Below are positions 18,938 to 28,166 of a stretch of 64,000 nt of DNA, piece after piece (the stretch's first letter is position 1; the number at the start of each line of letters is the position of its first letter). Source of the stretch: Agriterribacter humi. Its GTDB lineage: Bacteria > Bacteroidota > Bacteroidia > Chitinophagales > Chitinophagaceae. Below the pieces are notes generated by a model. It had not been told where the DNA came from and ran no database searches. It was given only the letters and a program-made list of their open reading frames with translations. The stretch covers positions 1 to 64,000 of the forward strand of contig NZ_VOHQ01000017.1 in the NCBI RefSeq assembly GCF_009192765.1, written 5' to 3'. The position numbers and the translations under genes were made by a program.

Positions 18938-21900
18938 TTAAATGCCCACTTTTACGGAAAGTGTAATTTGTTTTTGAATGGGTTGCGCCACGCCACCTGA
19001 GTTAAAAAATTCAGGATCCTGTCCTTTCAATTTTTTATCGGCATATATAAGCCACAGGTTTGCGGCCGCAGCCGTTACCGACAAACTATTGAGACCTAAG
19101 CTTTGTACTGTTGTTAAGGGTAACTGGTAAGAAAAAGAGACGGTTTTTAAACGTACAAAATCACCATTGGCAACCCTTTGAGTAGAATAATTATAATTAT
19201 TATAAGGATAAGCGGCATTGAGCTGCGCGGCTTCAAAGGCTTCCAATATGGAAGGAACATTTGTTAACAATTGATCGCCCGGCAATACCCACCTGTCATT
19301 AAACTCCTTAGGCATGGCATCCAGGTCGGAATAATAGGTTTTGAATGCGGGGTATAATCTTATCTTATTGCCAGCCTGGTAAGTAATAAAAATATTCAGG
19401 GAAAATGCGTTGTAATGAAAGGTATTGGAGAAACCGCCATTAAAGGGCGGATCAACAGGTCCCTCATATACCAGGTGTTCGGTTTTTTCATCCTGAAGGT
19501 AAACAGCCGAAGCCGTTTTGCCCGTTTCATCTACAAACTGCGGTATACCGGTATTGGGGTCCAGTCCTTTATAGTTCAGCGAAAACAGGCTGCGTACGGG
19601 ATATCCTTCTTTATTGCCTCCTTCCGCCACCACAAGGCTGAAGATGTTAGGAATGTTTTTGGCATTGGTGATCTTGTTCTTATTGTAACCGAAAGTGAAT
19701 GTGCTTTTCCACCCCCAATTGCGCTCACGTATAATTTCACCTCCCAGGAGCAGCTCGCTGCCCCATGAATCCATATCGGCGTAATTGGCTGCTTTATAGG
19801 CTTCACCACCAATACCTGAAGTTTTAATAATGCTGATCAGATCGAAACTTTTACGCTGGTAAACATCAATGCTAATATTCAACCTTCTGTCAAACAATGT
19901 AGCATCCAGGCCTATATTTCCGGTATATGATTTTTCCCAGGTGAGTTCCGAATTTTCAAGGCTGGCCAATTGAATTACGGATTCCCGTTCCGACAAATAC
20001 GGCCTGTTGGCATTAATGCTTCTTAAAACCACGTTGGAATTATTGGCGGGCCCCATACTTGCCGTTAAGCCGTAGCTGGCTCTTAGTAATAAATTATCCA
20101 GCCAGCCTATATCACGCATGAAAGATTCCCTGTCCACGTTCCACGATGCCGCAACGCTCCAGGTAGGCAACCAGCGTGCCGTACTGGAGTTTCCCAGGCG
20201 GTTTGAACCATCATACCTGCCGGTGGCTGTAAAATTATATTTTGAATTGAAGGTATAATTGCCCGTTGCATAAAACGCAACAAAACGATCGTAGTCCTTA
20301 CTCATTCCGTAATAGGGAAAATTACTTTCGATGGTTTGTTTGAGTATCCTGTAGTCAATGGCGGGCAAACCACCGTTATCGTACTGGTATCCATACCCGG
20401 TATTGCTGAAGTTTTGCCTGTCGGCAGATTTTACCTGCATACCTCCCAGGAGATTTATCGAATGGTTGTCATTAATAACAGTGGAATAATTGATACTGTT
20501 CCGGAAATCATAGCTCAGTAAAAAATCTTCAGCCCTGTTATAAAAACCGCCATAGGGTAATACTACAACGGGTTCTGCTTCCGGATCATCCGGATCGCGG
20601 TACAGGAATTTATTGTTTTCGGCAATAGTAGCTGTGCCGGCCGACCTGTAGGCTTCGGCCATATTGGCGTTTTCGGTAACCTGGTGCTCGCGGGTTGATT
20701 TTACATAACGCAACGCACCGGTAAATTCATACCTGAAATTCCTGGCGAATTTGTAGTTAATATCTCCCTGCAGCCTCAGGTCAATAATATTAATATCAAG
20801 AAAATTATTCCTCAGTTCATTAATAACATTAAAAGGCGCAAAATTTCGCCTGAAGTATTCTTCGTTGCCATTTTCATCGTATGCTGTAATGGTACGGCTC
20901 GTATTTAATGCAAAGCTAAAAGGATTAATATCAAAGTCGCGGTCGTACTGCCCCTCAACCGGGTTGGGATTCCGGGCTAAGGTTCCCGGCGCTCTTTGCT
21001 GGCGAACAGAACCCAGGGTGGCGAAGCCAACGGAAAATTTATCGGAGAATTTATAATTGTTCCGGAAGTTGAGGGTATAGCGGTTAACCTTGTCGGCTAT
21101 CGTCCAGCCATTGTCTCCATAATAACTCATCGAAAAATAATTCTGCGACCTTTCTGTACCGCCGGATATACTCAGTGAATGCTCCTGCACCAGGTTGTTG
21201 CGGAATAAAATATCGAACCAGTCGGTATTGGCAGTAGCATAGCGTTTCAAAAAAGCCGCTCTTGCTTCCTGGGTATTCTCAAGCGGAAAATTCCCGTTGT
21301 CATCGGCGCTCATTAATTCATACATCTTTCCGTATACACCGTTATCTGCCCGGTTAAGAATATCGGGATTTAAGGAACCTTTGCGTTCCAGTTCTCCCAG
21401 CACCGACATTTGTTGCAGGGAATTCATTATATTGTAATCGAAGTATGTGGGTTTTAACTGAGTGGTAAAATTGCCCGTATACGCTACCGTAGTTTTGCCG
21501 GCCCGTCCTTTTTTTGTGGTGATCACCACTACCCCGTTCATGGCTCTTGCGCCATACAATGCAGTAGCAGCGGCATCTTTAAGAATATCAAAACTTTCAA
21601 TATCATTGGCATTCAAACCCGCAACTGCTGAACCAAGCAAAGTAGTGGGATCGCCGCTGGATAACTGGTCGTTTGAAATATTGATGATGTCTTCCAGCAC
21701 CACGCCATCCACTACCCACAAAGGCTTGTTGTCGCCATTTAATGAAGTGGCTCCGCGAACCCTTACTTTAGGAGCAGCTCCAAAGGTTCCGGAAACATTT
21801 TGAACAGCCACCCCTGCGGCACGGCCTTCGAGCATACGGCTCACATCGGCCACACCATTCATTTTAATATCATCAGCTTTCAGCGAAGTGGCGGCGCCGG

Positions 21901-22345
21901 CAAATTTCTTTTTATCGAGGTTCTGAAAACCGGTAATAACCACTTCTGCCAGGGCGCCCTCATTTTTAGTCAGTACTATATCAAGGAAACTTTCTCCCCT
22001 GTAAACAACAATTTTAGGCGCTTTACTGATAAATGTAAATTGCAGGCTATCGCCGTTTTTTACAGCTATTACAAATTCACCATCTGTATTGGTTAGTGTT
22101 CCCTCACCGCTCCTGAGATTTTCAACAGATACCCCGCCGAGCGCAATTTGTTCATCCCCATCTGTTACTTTCCCGTTTACCCTTACAGAGTCACGGGCAG
22201 ATTGGAAACGCCGTTCGCCTTTATTTGCATGTTCGGCCTGTGAGCCGGTATAAAAGAAGCATAGTACGATAAACGTGAGACAAAGTGCTTTTGAAAATTG
22301 CCCGAAGTACTCCCTGGTGTCGGAGTCCTTTTTATGAAAAATCAT
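18938..22345 (-). CDS. SusC/RagA family TonB-linked outer membrane transporter
   Basis: The TonB-dependent channel of the operon, 1135 residues. After a signal-anchor-like N-terminus (ALCLTFIVLCFFYTGSQA) comes a carboxypeptidase-regulatory-like beta-sandwich (VRVNGKVTDGDEQIALGGVS, about residues 53 to 130). The plug domain follows with the SusC hallmarks VRVRGATSLNGDNKPLWVVD, FDILKDAAATALYGARAMNG and VVVITTKKG. The rest is a TonB-dependent beta-barrel, with the usual SusC phrases GRYDGSNRLG and WLPTWSVAASWNVDRESFM. It is the first gene of the operon, divergent from the aldolase gene across a 320-bp regulatory region. I could not identify its promoter. Confidence 0.96.
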   Translation of the reverse strand: MIFHKKDSDTREYFGQFSKALCLTFIVLCFFYTGSQAEHANKGERRFQSARDSVRVNGKVTDGDEQIALGGVSVENLRSGEGTLTNTDGEFVIAVKNGDSLQFTFISKAPKIVVYRGESFLDIVLTKNEGALAEVVITGFQNLDKKKFAGAATSLKADDIKMNGVADVSRMLEGRAAGVAVQNVSGTFGAAPKVRVRGATSLNGDNKPLWVVDGVVLEDIINISNDQLSSGDPTTLLGSAVAGLNANDIESFDILKDAAATALYGARAMNGVVVITTKKGRAGKTTVAYTGNFTTQLKPTYFDYNIMNSLQQMSVLGELERKGSLNPDILNRADNGVYGKMYELMSADDNGNFPLENTQEARAAFLKRYATANTDWFDILFRNNLVQEHSLSISGGTERSQNYFSMSYYGDNGWTIADKVNRYTLNFRNNYKFSDKFSVGFATLGSVRQQRAPGTLARNPNPVEGQYDRDFDINPFSFALNTSRTITAYDENGNEEYFRRNFAPFNVINELRNNFLDINIIDLRLQGDINYKFARNFRYEFTGALRYVKSTREHQVTENANMAEAYRSAGTATIAENNKFLYRDPDDPEAEPVVVLPYGGFYNRAEDFLLSYDFRNSINYSTVINDNHSINLLGGMQVKSADRQNFSNTGYGYQYDNGGLPAIDYRILKQTIESNFPYYGMSKDYDRFVAFYATGNYTFNSKYNFTATGRYDGSNRLGNSSTARWLPTWSVAASWNVDRESFMRDIGWLDNLLLRASYGLTASMGPANNSNVVLRSINANRPYLSERESVIQLASLENSELTWEKSYTGNIGLDATLFDRRLNISIDVYQRKSFDLISIIKTSGIGGEAYKAANYADMDSWGSELLLGGEIIRERNWGWKSTFTFGYNKNKITNAKNIPNIFSLVVAEGGNKEGYPVRSLFSLNYKGLDPNTGIPQFVDETGKTASAVYLQDEKTEHLVYEGPVDPPFNGGFSNTFHYNAFSLNIFITYQAGNKIRLYPAFKTYYSDLDAMPKEFNDRWVLPGDQLLTNVPSILEAFEAAQLNAAYPYNNYNYSTQRVANGDFVRLKTVSFSYQLPLTTVQSLGLNSLSVTAAAANLWLIYADKKLKGQDPEFFNSGGVAQPIQKQITLSVKVGI

Positions 22346-22567
22346 ATCAGTTAGTTTATGTATTATTTAATAGGACAATGATTTGGAGTAAAACGTTGAT
22401 TGAAAACGCTTTATTTTCTAAAAAATTTTAAACAAAGCCATATGCAAGATAAATAAATCCTTTCTATCATTTTTAAGGGTTATTACGATGTACGTAAATA
22501 TCCTGGCAAAGGAAAGCGCTCATGCCTCTGACAACAGCAGCAAAACAACAGTTTGCAGGGAAGAAAT

Positions 22568-22597
22568 TTTGTATGAAAACGAAGTATATTATCTTCG
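22568..22597 (+). promoter_or_regulatory. Likely fructose-bisphosphate aldolase promoter
   Basis: TTTG (22568-22571), an 18-nt spacer and TATCTTCG (22590-22597) fit the Bacteroidota promoter pattern with one change. The leader to the ATG at 22668 is about 65 nt. Confidence 0.5.
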
Positions 22598-22667
22598 CGC
22601 CGCTTTACAGCCTTTACTGAGGTTGTCAATAATATCTTTAAACGATAAAAAAAATCAAACACATAGT

Positions 22668-23735
22668 ATGAAAAAGTATAGAGCCGGAGTGCTTTTTGGT
22701 GAAGAACTGGAAGCGTTATATAAAGATGCAAAAGAAAATCAGTTTGCTTTACCAGCCATTAATTGCATTGGCACCAACACCATTAACGCTACGCTTGAAA
22801 CGGCTGCAAAGGTTAATTCGCCCGTTATTATCCAGTTTTCCAATGGCGGCGCACAATTTATTGCCGGAAAGGGAATGCCGAACGATAAACTGCAGGCCAA
22901 TATTTCAGGCGCCGTTTCAGGCGCACTGCATATTCATAATGTGGCTCAATATTATGGTGTTCCTGTTGTACTGCATACAGACCATGCGGCAAAAAAATGG
23001 CTTCCTTGGATCAGTGGACTGTTAGATGCCGGCGAACAATATTTTAAAGAGAAAGGGCAGCCCCTTTTTAGTTCGCATATGCTTGATTTAAGCGAAGAGC
23101 CCATTGAAGAAAATATTGAAACCTCTGTTGAATTTTTTAAGCGCATGCAGCCCTTAGGCATGAGTATTGAAATTGAGCTGGGCGTTACCGGTGGCGAAGA
23201 AGACGGGGTTGACAACAGCAATATTGACAACGATAAATTATATACACAGCCGCAGCATGTAGCTTATGCCTATACGGAATTGGGTAAAGTGGGCAACCTG
23301 TTTACCATAGCTGCCGCTTTTGGTAATGTGCATGGTGTATACAAGCCCGGAAATGTAGAACTGCGTCCGGAGATCCTGAACAACAGCCAGGTGTATATTC
23401 AAAAAGAATTAAAAACCGCAGCCAAACCTGTTTATTTTGTGTTTCATGGCGGAAGCGGCTCACCCCAGCACCAGATCCGCGAAGCCATTGGCTATGGCGC
23501 TATTAAAATGAATCTCGATACCGACCTCCAATGGGCTTTCTGGGAAGGCGTACTGGGCAATTATAAAAAGAGTGAGGCCTACCTGCAGGGACAATTGGGT
23601 AACCCCGAAGGTGAGGATAAACCCAATAAAAAATTCTACGATCCCCGCGTATGGCTGCGTAAAGGTGAAGAAACCTTTATTAAAAGATTAGAAGTAGCGT
23701 TTAATGATTTGAACTGCATTAACAGAAACGCATAA
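22668..23735 (+). CDS. fbaA: Class II fructose-bisphosphate aldolase
   Basis: A zinc-dependent aldolase that splits or makes fructose 1,6-bisphosphate in glycolysis and gluconeogenesis. I start at the ATG at 22668 (MKKYRAGVLFGEELEALYKD); a longer reading from 22488 would cross the predicted promoter. The result is 355 residues, close to the 359 of E. coli FbaA, and the type A pattern is clear: VVLHTDHAAKKWLPWI with the zinc and catalytic residues, ELGVTGGEEDGVDNS, VFHGGSGSPQHQIREAIGYG and KMNLDTDLQWAFWEG. The gene is single, with a promoter in front and a terminator behind. Confidence 0.96.
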   Translation: MKKYRAGVLFGEELEALYKDAKENQFALPAINCIGTNTINATLETAAKVNSPVIIQFSNGGAQFIAGKGMPNDKLQANISGAVSGALHIHNVAQYYGVPVVLHTDHAAKKWLPWISGLLDAGEQYFKEKGQPLFSSHMLDLSEEPIEENIETSVEFFKRMQPLGMSIEIELGVTGGEEDGVDNSNIDNDKLYTQPQHVAYAYTELGKVGNLFTIAAAFGNVHGVYKPGNVELRPEILNNSQVYIQKELKTAAKPVYFVFHGGSGSPQHQIREAIGYGAIKMNLDTDLQWAFWEGVLGNYKKSEAYLQGQLGNPEGEDKPNKKFYDPRVWLRKGEETFIKRLEVAFNDLNCINRNA

Positions 23736-23771
23736 AGTATTTTGGTTTCCGGTTTTGCCGGTTAAAATAAT

Positions 23772-23804
23772 AAGGTTGGCAATCTGCTAAGGATTGTCAA
23801 CCTT
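23772..23804 (+). terminator. Terminator after fbaA
   Basis: A 13-bp stem with one G-T pair (23772-23784 with 23792-23804), 7-nt loop, 36 nt after the aldolase stop and followed by TCAAATTTT. Confidence 0.75.
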
Positions 23805-23851
23805 TCAAATTTTACAACCATCCTGGTATATAAAGAGTGTTTAAAAATTAG

Positions 23852-24013
23852 CTATTCTTTTATCCTCTTATATGTTTCGGTGATCACCCTGTTTATGCCC
23901 ACTTTATCTACTTTTTCTATGCCACGCTGTACCAGGCTTACATCTTGAGTGCACGCAGTTCCAAAGCAATTATTAACATTATTCGATTTCCTGTAACCTT
24001 TTTTGTTTTGCAT
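23852..24013 (-). CDS. Small hypothetical protein, 53 residues
   Basis: An ATG at 24013 on the minus strand opens a 53-residue frame, MQNKKGYRKSNNVNNCFGTA at the start and ETYKRIKE at the end. It has two cysteines four residues apart (CFGTAC), a basic N-terminus and an amphipathic-looking second half (SLVQRGIEKVDKVG). Nothing else fills this 250-bp gap between the aldolase terminator and the DUF4142 gene, and the composition looks protein-like rather than random. I do not recognise a family. It may be a small cytoplasmic protein or a chance frame. Confidence 0.4.
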   Translation of the reverse strand: MQNKKGYRKSNNVNNCFGTACTQDVSLVQRGIEKVDKVGINRVITETYKRIKE

Positions 24014-24061
24014 GATCTAACAATCGTAAGTCAATTTTTTTTAATTAAACTTCAATAAAAC

Positions 24062-24604
24062 ATGGAAGCTAATAAATTAGTAAAACCATTCTTCGCATTT
24101 GCGGTTGTTTCTGCCGCTATGCTTTTCACAACTGCATTTTCACAGAATAATCCAAAACTTTCGGATGCGGAGGTGGCTTCTGCTGCAGTGGTAGCCAACC
24201 AGATTGACATTAATTACGCGGTCATCGCGAAAGAAAAGTCAAAGAATGAGGACATCCTGAAATTTGCTGATATGATGGCCGATAATCACAAAGCAGTGAT
24301 TGATCAGGCGGCAGCGCTGGTTAAAAAATTAGGGGTTACGCCAAAAGACAACGCCGTTAGTCAAAAGCTACTGGCTGATGCTAAAAAAACCGAAAAAACA
24401 TTGCGCTCAAAAAAGGGCAATGCATTTAACAAGGCATATATAGACAATGAAGTAGCTTATCATAAAGCGGTTATTGGTGCAGTAGAAGGGCTTTTAATAC
24501 CTGAAACAGAAAACGCGGAACTGAAGGCATTGTTACAGCATGTTGTTCCGTCATTGAAAGCGCACCTTCAGCATGCTGAAATGGTGCAGAAAAAATTTAA
24601 ATAG
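24062..24604 (+). CDS. DUF4142 family exported protein
   Basis: A 180-residue protein with an N-terminal signal peptide (FAFAVVSAAMLFTTAFSQ). The mature part is all-helical and matches DUF4142: LSDAEVASAAVVANQIDINY, AKEKSKNEDILKFADMMADN and DNEVAYHKAVIGAVEGLLIP, with histidines placed as in the ferritin-like helix bundle of this family. Such proteins are periplasmic or outer-membrane-associated and often linked to stress, but no activity is established. It stands alone between two hairpins. Confidence 0.93.
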   Translation: MEANKLVKPFFAFAVVSAAMLFTTAFSQNNPKLSDAEVASAAVVANQIDINYAVIAKEKSKNEDILKFADMMADNHKAVIDQAAALVKKLGVTPKDNAVSQKLLADAKKTEKTLRSKKGNAFNKAYIDNEVAYHKAVIGAVEGLLIPETENAELKALLQHVVPSLKAHLQHAEMVQKKFK

Positions 24605-24665
24605 TAAAGCAGTTTCTATGTACTGGTGATTGAAGGAACTTCGCCAATGCCGGGATTAAAGCATG

Positions 24666-24702
24666 AAGGTTGATAGCCAATTTATAAATGGTTGCCAACC
24701 TT
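24666..24702 (+). terminator. Probable terminator after the DUF4142 gene
   Basis: An imperfect 14-bp stem (24666-24679 with 24689-24702) with wobble pairs and a mismatch, followed by TATTGTATTAT. The stem repeats the AAGGTTG/CAACCTT ends of the aldolase terminator. Confidence 0.55.
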
Positions 24703-24912
24703 TATTGTATTATACCCACCGCTTCCATCGTTGGTGAAAAAACACAATAACAGCGTTGGCATTGCAGCAATCGCCTGGCAAAAGCAGGTTACGCTGGTAC
24801 AACTTTTTTTTGTTTCCTATCTTTACAAAAAAACCTGAACTTTCCTGCCCTATATAAAAAGGTACAATTCTTTTCAGCAAAACTATATTGGAGAGAAATC
24901 CTGGCAGCGTTA

Positions 24913-27426
24913 ATGGTGCTGCTGGCATTTGTTTTCTTTAGAAGTGAAAGGAAGGAGTTGCTGGAAATTATCCCCCGTATTAAAGACGCTGATGTTAGCT
25001 GGCTGATTGCCGGCACGGGCGTAACCATTCTTTATATACTTCTCCAAAGCGGCATGTATACAAGCAGCTTTGCCGCTATAGGGTCCCCGTTAAAATTAGT
25101 TGACGCCACTGAACTTTTTTTGAAAAGAAATTTTTTGAGTATTTTTTTACCTGCCGGGGGTGTAAGCGCTTTGGCTTATATGCCATCTCGGTTTAAAAAA
25201 AGAGGATTTAATAAAACACAGGTACACCAGGCTAGCGGGCTGTATGCTTTTGCGGGATTGTTCACCGTTTTCCTTGTTGGCTTTCCGGTAATCATCCTGT
25301 TTGCCTTATCGGCCAAACGGCACTTATGGAATGCATGGATTAGCCTGCTGTTTGTTATTCTTATACTGGCAGGCATTACCCTTATTGCAAAATCGCTAAA
25401 AGCAAAAGGAAGGATATACGGGCTCATTAAAAATAAATTTCCCCGTATCACTCCTGCAATTGATGCGTTTTTTGCAGCTCATATCAATAACAAAAAATAT
25501 GCAGGCGCTATTTTATTTTCAACCGGTGTGGAGTTTAGCGGAATATTTCACATTTTTATTGCCATGCTGGCATTGGGCCTGCCCGCCTCGTTCCCCATTG
25601 CCGCAACAGCATATATTGTTTCTGTATTATTAATGATCAGCTCCCCGTTTTTAAGAGGGCTTGGCGCGGTAGAAATATCATTGGTTTATATTTTAGAAAT
25701 ATATGGCTACTCAACGGTTCAGGCTTTATCTGTAACGGTTTTGTACCGGGTCTTCGAGTTCTGGCTTCCTATGATTTTTGGAATGCTGGCATTTGCATGG
25801 AGAGGAAGGCAATTGTTTGTGCGAATTGTTCCCGCTTTATTTATTTTCATGCTGGGATTAATCAATATCATATCTGTGGTAACGCCACCATTGCGCCCGC
25901 GCCTGAAACTGATAAAGGCCTTTCTTCCGCTGGAAGCGATTAACGCTTCAAACGTGCTGGTGTTGTTTATAGGATTGGCAATGCTGATTACCGCGGCATT
26001 TATGCTTAAGGGGTTAAAGAACGCCTGGCGTTTGGCGCTTTTGCTTTCTGTTTTGTCGCTCATTGGCAACCTCACAAAAGCGTTGGATTACGAGGAAGCT
26101 ATTTTTGCCGCAGCAATCATTATTTTATTATTAATCAGCCGCAGCCAATACCCGGTGCGGAGCAGCGTTAAATGGATCCGTTTTGGACTGTTATCTGTTG
26201 CTGCCATTTTTTTGGCAGTCTTAATCTTTGGGTTTGTAAGTTTTTATTTCATTGATATCAAACATTTTGGTATAGATTTTACCTGGCGGCAGTCACTGGT
26301 TTATACTATCAAAAGTTTCATATTCACCAACGATAGTCCACTCCACCCCCTCACCCCTTTTGGCCATCAGTTTATACAAATGATTCATTGGTTAGGCTTT
26401 GCGGCCTGGGGATTTCTTTTATTTACACTCATCAAACCATTTTTAAAAACAGAACCCATCAATGAAGCAAGCAGGCAAAGTGCAAAATCCCTGTTGGCGG
26501 CGTATGGAAATTCTTCCATGGATTATTTTAAAATAGCTGCAGATAAACTTTTTTTCTTTTCTAACCTGCATGATGCTTTCATATCTTATCGTATTGCCAA
26601 TGGCTTTGCCATAGCACTGGAAACACCTGTGTGTAAGGAGGAGCATACAATGGATGTGTTAGCGGAATTTTATAAACAGTGCGGCCATATGGGATTAAGA
26701 ACCGCTTTTTACCGGGTAGATGAAAGCAGCATTTTGTGGTTCGACCAGCTTGGAAAACGAAAAATGATTATTGGACAGGAAGCCATATTAGATGCTGAAA
26801 ATTTTACATTAGAAGGAAAAGAAAAAAAATCATTGAGAAATGCTTTGAACAGCCTGCAAAAAAAAGGGTTTACCACCACGGTTCATAAAGCGCCATTAGA
26901 GCATAGCCTGGTGCTTACGCTCAAAAGAATATCTGATGAATGGTTAGCCGCTTTCGGCAAGGAAGAACAGGTTTTTTCGCAAGGACTGTTTAATGCAAAT
27001 GAAATAACGCAGCAGGATGTAATTACTGTTGCCGATGCGCAAGGAAATATTACAGCATTTCTAAATATCATACCCGATTATGCGCCTTCCGAATGTACAT
27101 ACGACCTTATTAGAAAAACCGCTGAAGCGCCGGGGGGATGTATGGACGCGCTTATTATTAAACTCATAGCGTATGCAAAAGAAAATAAAGTTCAGTTTAT
27201 AAACATGGGGCTTGTGCCTATGACGGGCATCGCTGATCCCAAAAATCCTGCTGAGCAACTCTTTAAATATGCCGGGAAGAGATTTAAACGTTTCAAACAT
27301 TATCAGGGATTGCGCGATTTTAAACAGAAGTATGCCAGCACCTGGAAAGATAAATTTTTGGTGTTTGAAACCGATTATGACCTGCTGCAATTACCTGTAG
27401 CTTTAAATAAAGTGATGAAACCCTGA
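24913..27426 (+). CDS. MprF-like phosphatidylglycerol aminoacyltransferase/flippase
   Basis: MprF transfers an amino acid from tRNA to phosphatidylglycerol and flips the product outward, which lowers the negative surface charge. The N-terminal ~500 residues are a multi-pass membrane domain with the flippase signature SPFLRGLGAVEISLVYIL. The C-terminal ~300 residues are the soluble synthase domain (DUF2156 type), with AAYGNSSMDYFKIAADKLFF, FINMGLVPMTGIADP, then LFKYAGKRFKRFKHYQGL and FKQKYASTWKDKFLVF. At 837 residues the length equals that of MprF. The start is doubtful: protein-like sequence (KLYWREILAALMVLLAFVFF) continues upstream of the ATG with no usual start codon. The amino acid used is unknown. 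It is followed by a virJ-like gene 7 bp on. Confidence 0.9.
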   Translation: MVLLAFVFFRSERKELLEIIPRIKDADVSWLIAGTGVTILYILLQSGMYTSSFAAIGSPLKLVDATELFLKRNFLSIFLPAGGVSALAYMPSRFKKRGFNKTQVHQASGLYAFAGLFTVFLVGFPVIILFALSAKRHLWNAWISLLFVILILAGITLIAKSLKAKGRIYGLIKNKFPRITPAIDAFFAAHINNKKYAGAILFSTGVEFSGIFHIFIAMLALGLPASFPIAATAYIVSVLLMISSPFLRGLGAVEISLVYILEIYGYSTVQALSVTVLYRVFEFWLPMIFGMLAFAWRGRQLFVRIVPALFIFMLGLINIISVVTPPLRPRLKLIKAFLPLEAINASNVLVLFIGLAMLITAAFMLKGLKNAWRLALLLSVLSLIGNLTKALDYEEAIFAAAIIILLLISRSQYPVRSSVKWIRFGLLSVAAIFLAVLIFGFVSFYFIDIKHFGIDFTWRQSLVYTIKSFIFTNDSPLHPLTPFGHQFIQMIHWLGFAAWGFLLFTLIKPFLKTEPINEASRQSAKSLLAAYGNSSMDYFKIAADKLFFFSNLHDAFISYRIANGFAIALETPVCKEEHTMDVLAEFYKQCGHMGLRTAFYRVDESSILWFDQLGKRKMIIGQEAILDAENFTLEGKEKKSLRNALNSLQKKGFTTTVHKAPLEHSLVLTLKRISDEWLAAFGKEEQVFSQGLFNANEITQQDVITVADAQGNITAFLNIIPDYAPSECTYDLIRKTAEAPGGCMDALIIKLIAYAKENKVQFINMGLVPMTGIADPKNPAEQLFKYAGKRFKRFKHYQGLRDFKQKYASTWKDKFLVFETDYDLLQLPVALNKVMKP

Positions 27427-27433
27427 TAACATT

Positions 27434-28114
27434 ATGATGCACAAAATACTCCTGCTGCTCCTTTTATCAACGCAACGCTTATTCCCGTTAACCCTATTTG
27501 CACAAGCCTTGCCGGTACGGGAATGGGCTGCAGCCTCCCGTGATAAGGCTTTCATCTTCTATATATCAGGCGATGGGGGCATGAATACATATTCCACAGA
27601 TTTGTGTGTTGCCCTGAATAAAGAAGGATATGAAGTTGTTGCATTAAATGCAAGAACCTATTTCTGGGATAAAAAAACACCCGAAAAAACAGCAATGGAT
27701 GTGAATAATTATCTAAGCAAAAGATTAGCAGGCAGAAAAAATCAACAGGTTGTACTTATCGGCTATTCTTTTGGCGCCGATGTACTTCCCTTTATTATTA
27801 ACAGGCTCTCAAAAAACATTCATGAAAACCTACGGGTTTCTTTCATGATGGCTTCCTCCGGAAGTACTGATTTTGAAATTCACTGGTCTGATATTTTGGG
27901 AGAAAACAAAAAAAGAAGTATGGATGTTGTATCTGAAATAAATAAACTTGTTGAAGCTAACCTTGTTATTGTTACTGCCAGCGATGAGCATACGCCTGAC
28001 TTAAAAGAAATTTCTTTAAAAAAATACACACATGAAATACTTCCCGGCGGCCATCACTTTGATGGAGATACGGAGGAAGTTGCCAGGGTGCTGCTCAAGT
28101 ATATCACCTGGTAA
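27434..28114 (+). CDS. VirJ/AcvB-like exported alpha/beta hydrolase
   Basis: A 226-residue exported protein: signal peptide up to about LFPLTLFAQA, then AFIFYISGDGGMNTYSTDL, which is the VirJ-type beginning (sGDGGW in the family). The nucleophile elbow is GYSFGADVLPF (G-x-S-x-G) and the probable catalytic histidine is in LPGGHHFDGD. In Agrobacterium the related AcvB is a periplasmic hydrolase of lysyl-phosphatidylglycerol and is encoded next to the MprF homologue LpiA. The same pairing here (7 bp gap) supports this role. The activity of this particular protein is an inference. Confidence 0.88.
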   Translation: MMHKILLLLLLSTQRLFPLTLFAQALPVREWAAASRDKAFIFYISGDGGMNTYSTDLCVALNKEGYEVVALNARTYFWDKKTPEKTAMDVNNYLSKRLAGRKNQQVVLIGYSFGADVLPFIINRLSKNIHENLRVSFMMASSGSTDFEIHWSDILGENKKRSMDVVSEINKLVEANLVIVTASDEHTPDLKEISLKKYTHEILPGGHHFDGDTEEVARVLLKYITW

Positions 28115-28166
28115 TCATTTGTACAATAAAATGCCAGGGGGAGATAGACTATACGGCAATACCTCT

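Noticed and set aside
22345..22567. A TonB/SusC promoter or riboswitch upstream of susC
   Set aside because: Only a weak TATCTTGC at 22450-22443 without a partner box was found, and no conserved RNA motif could be recognised.
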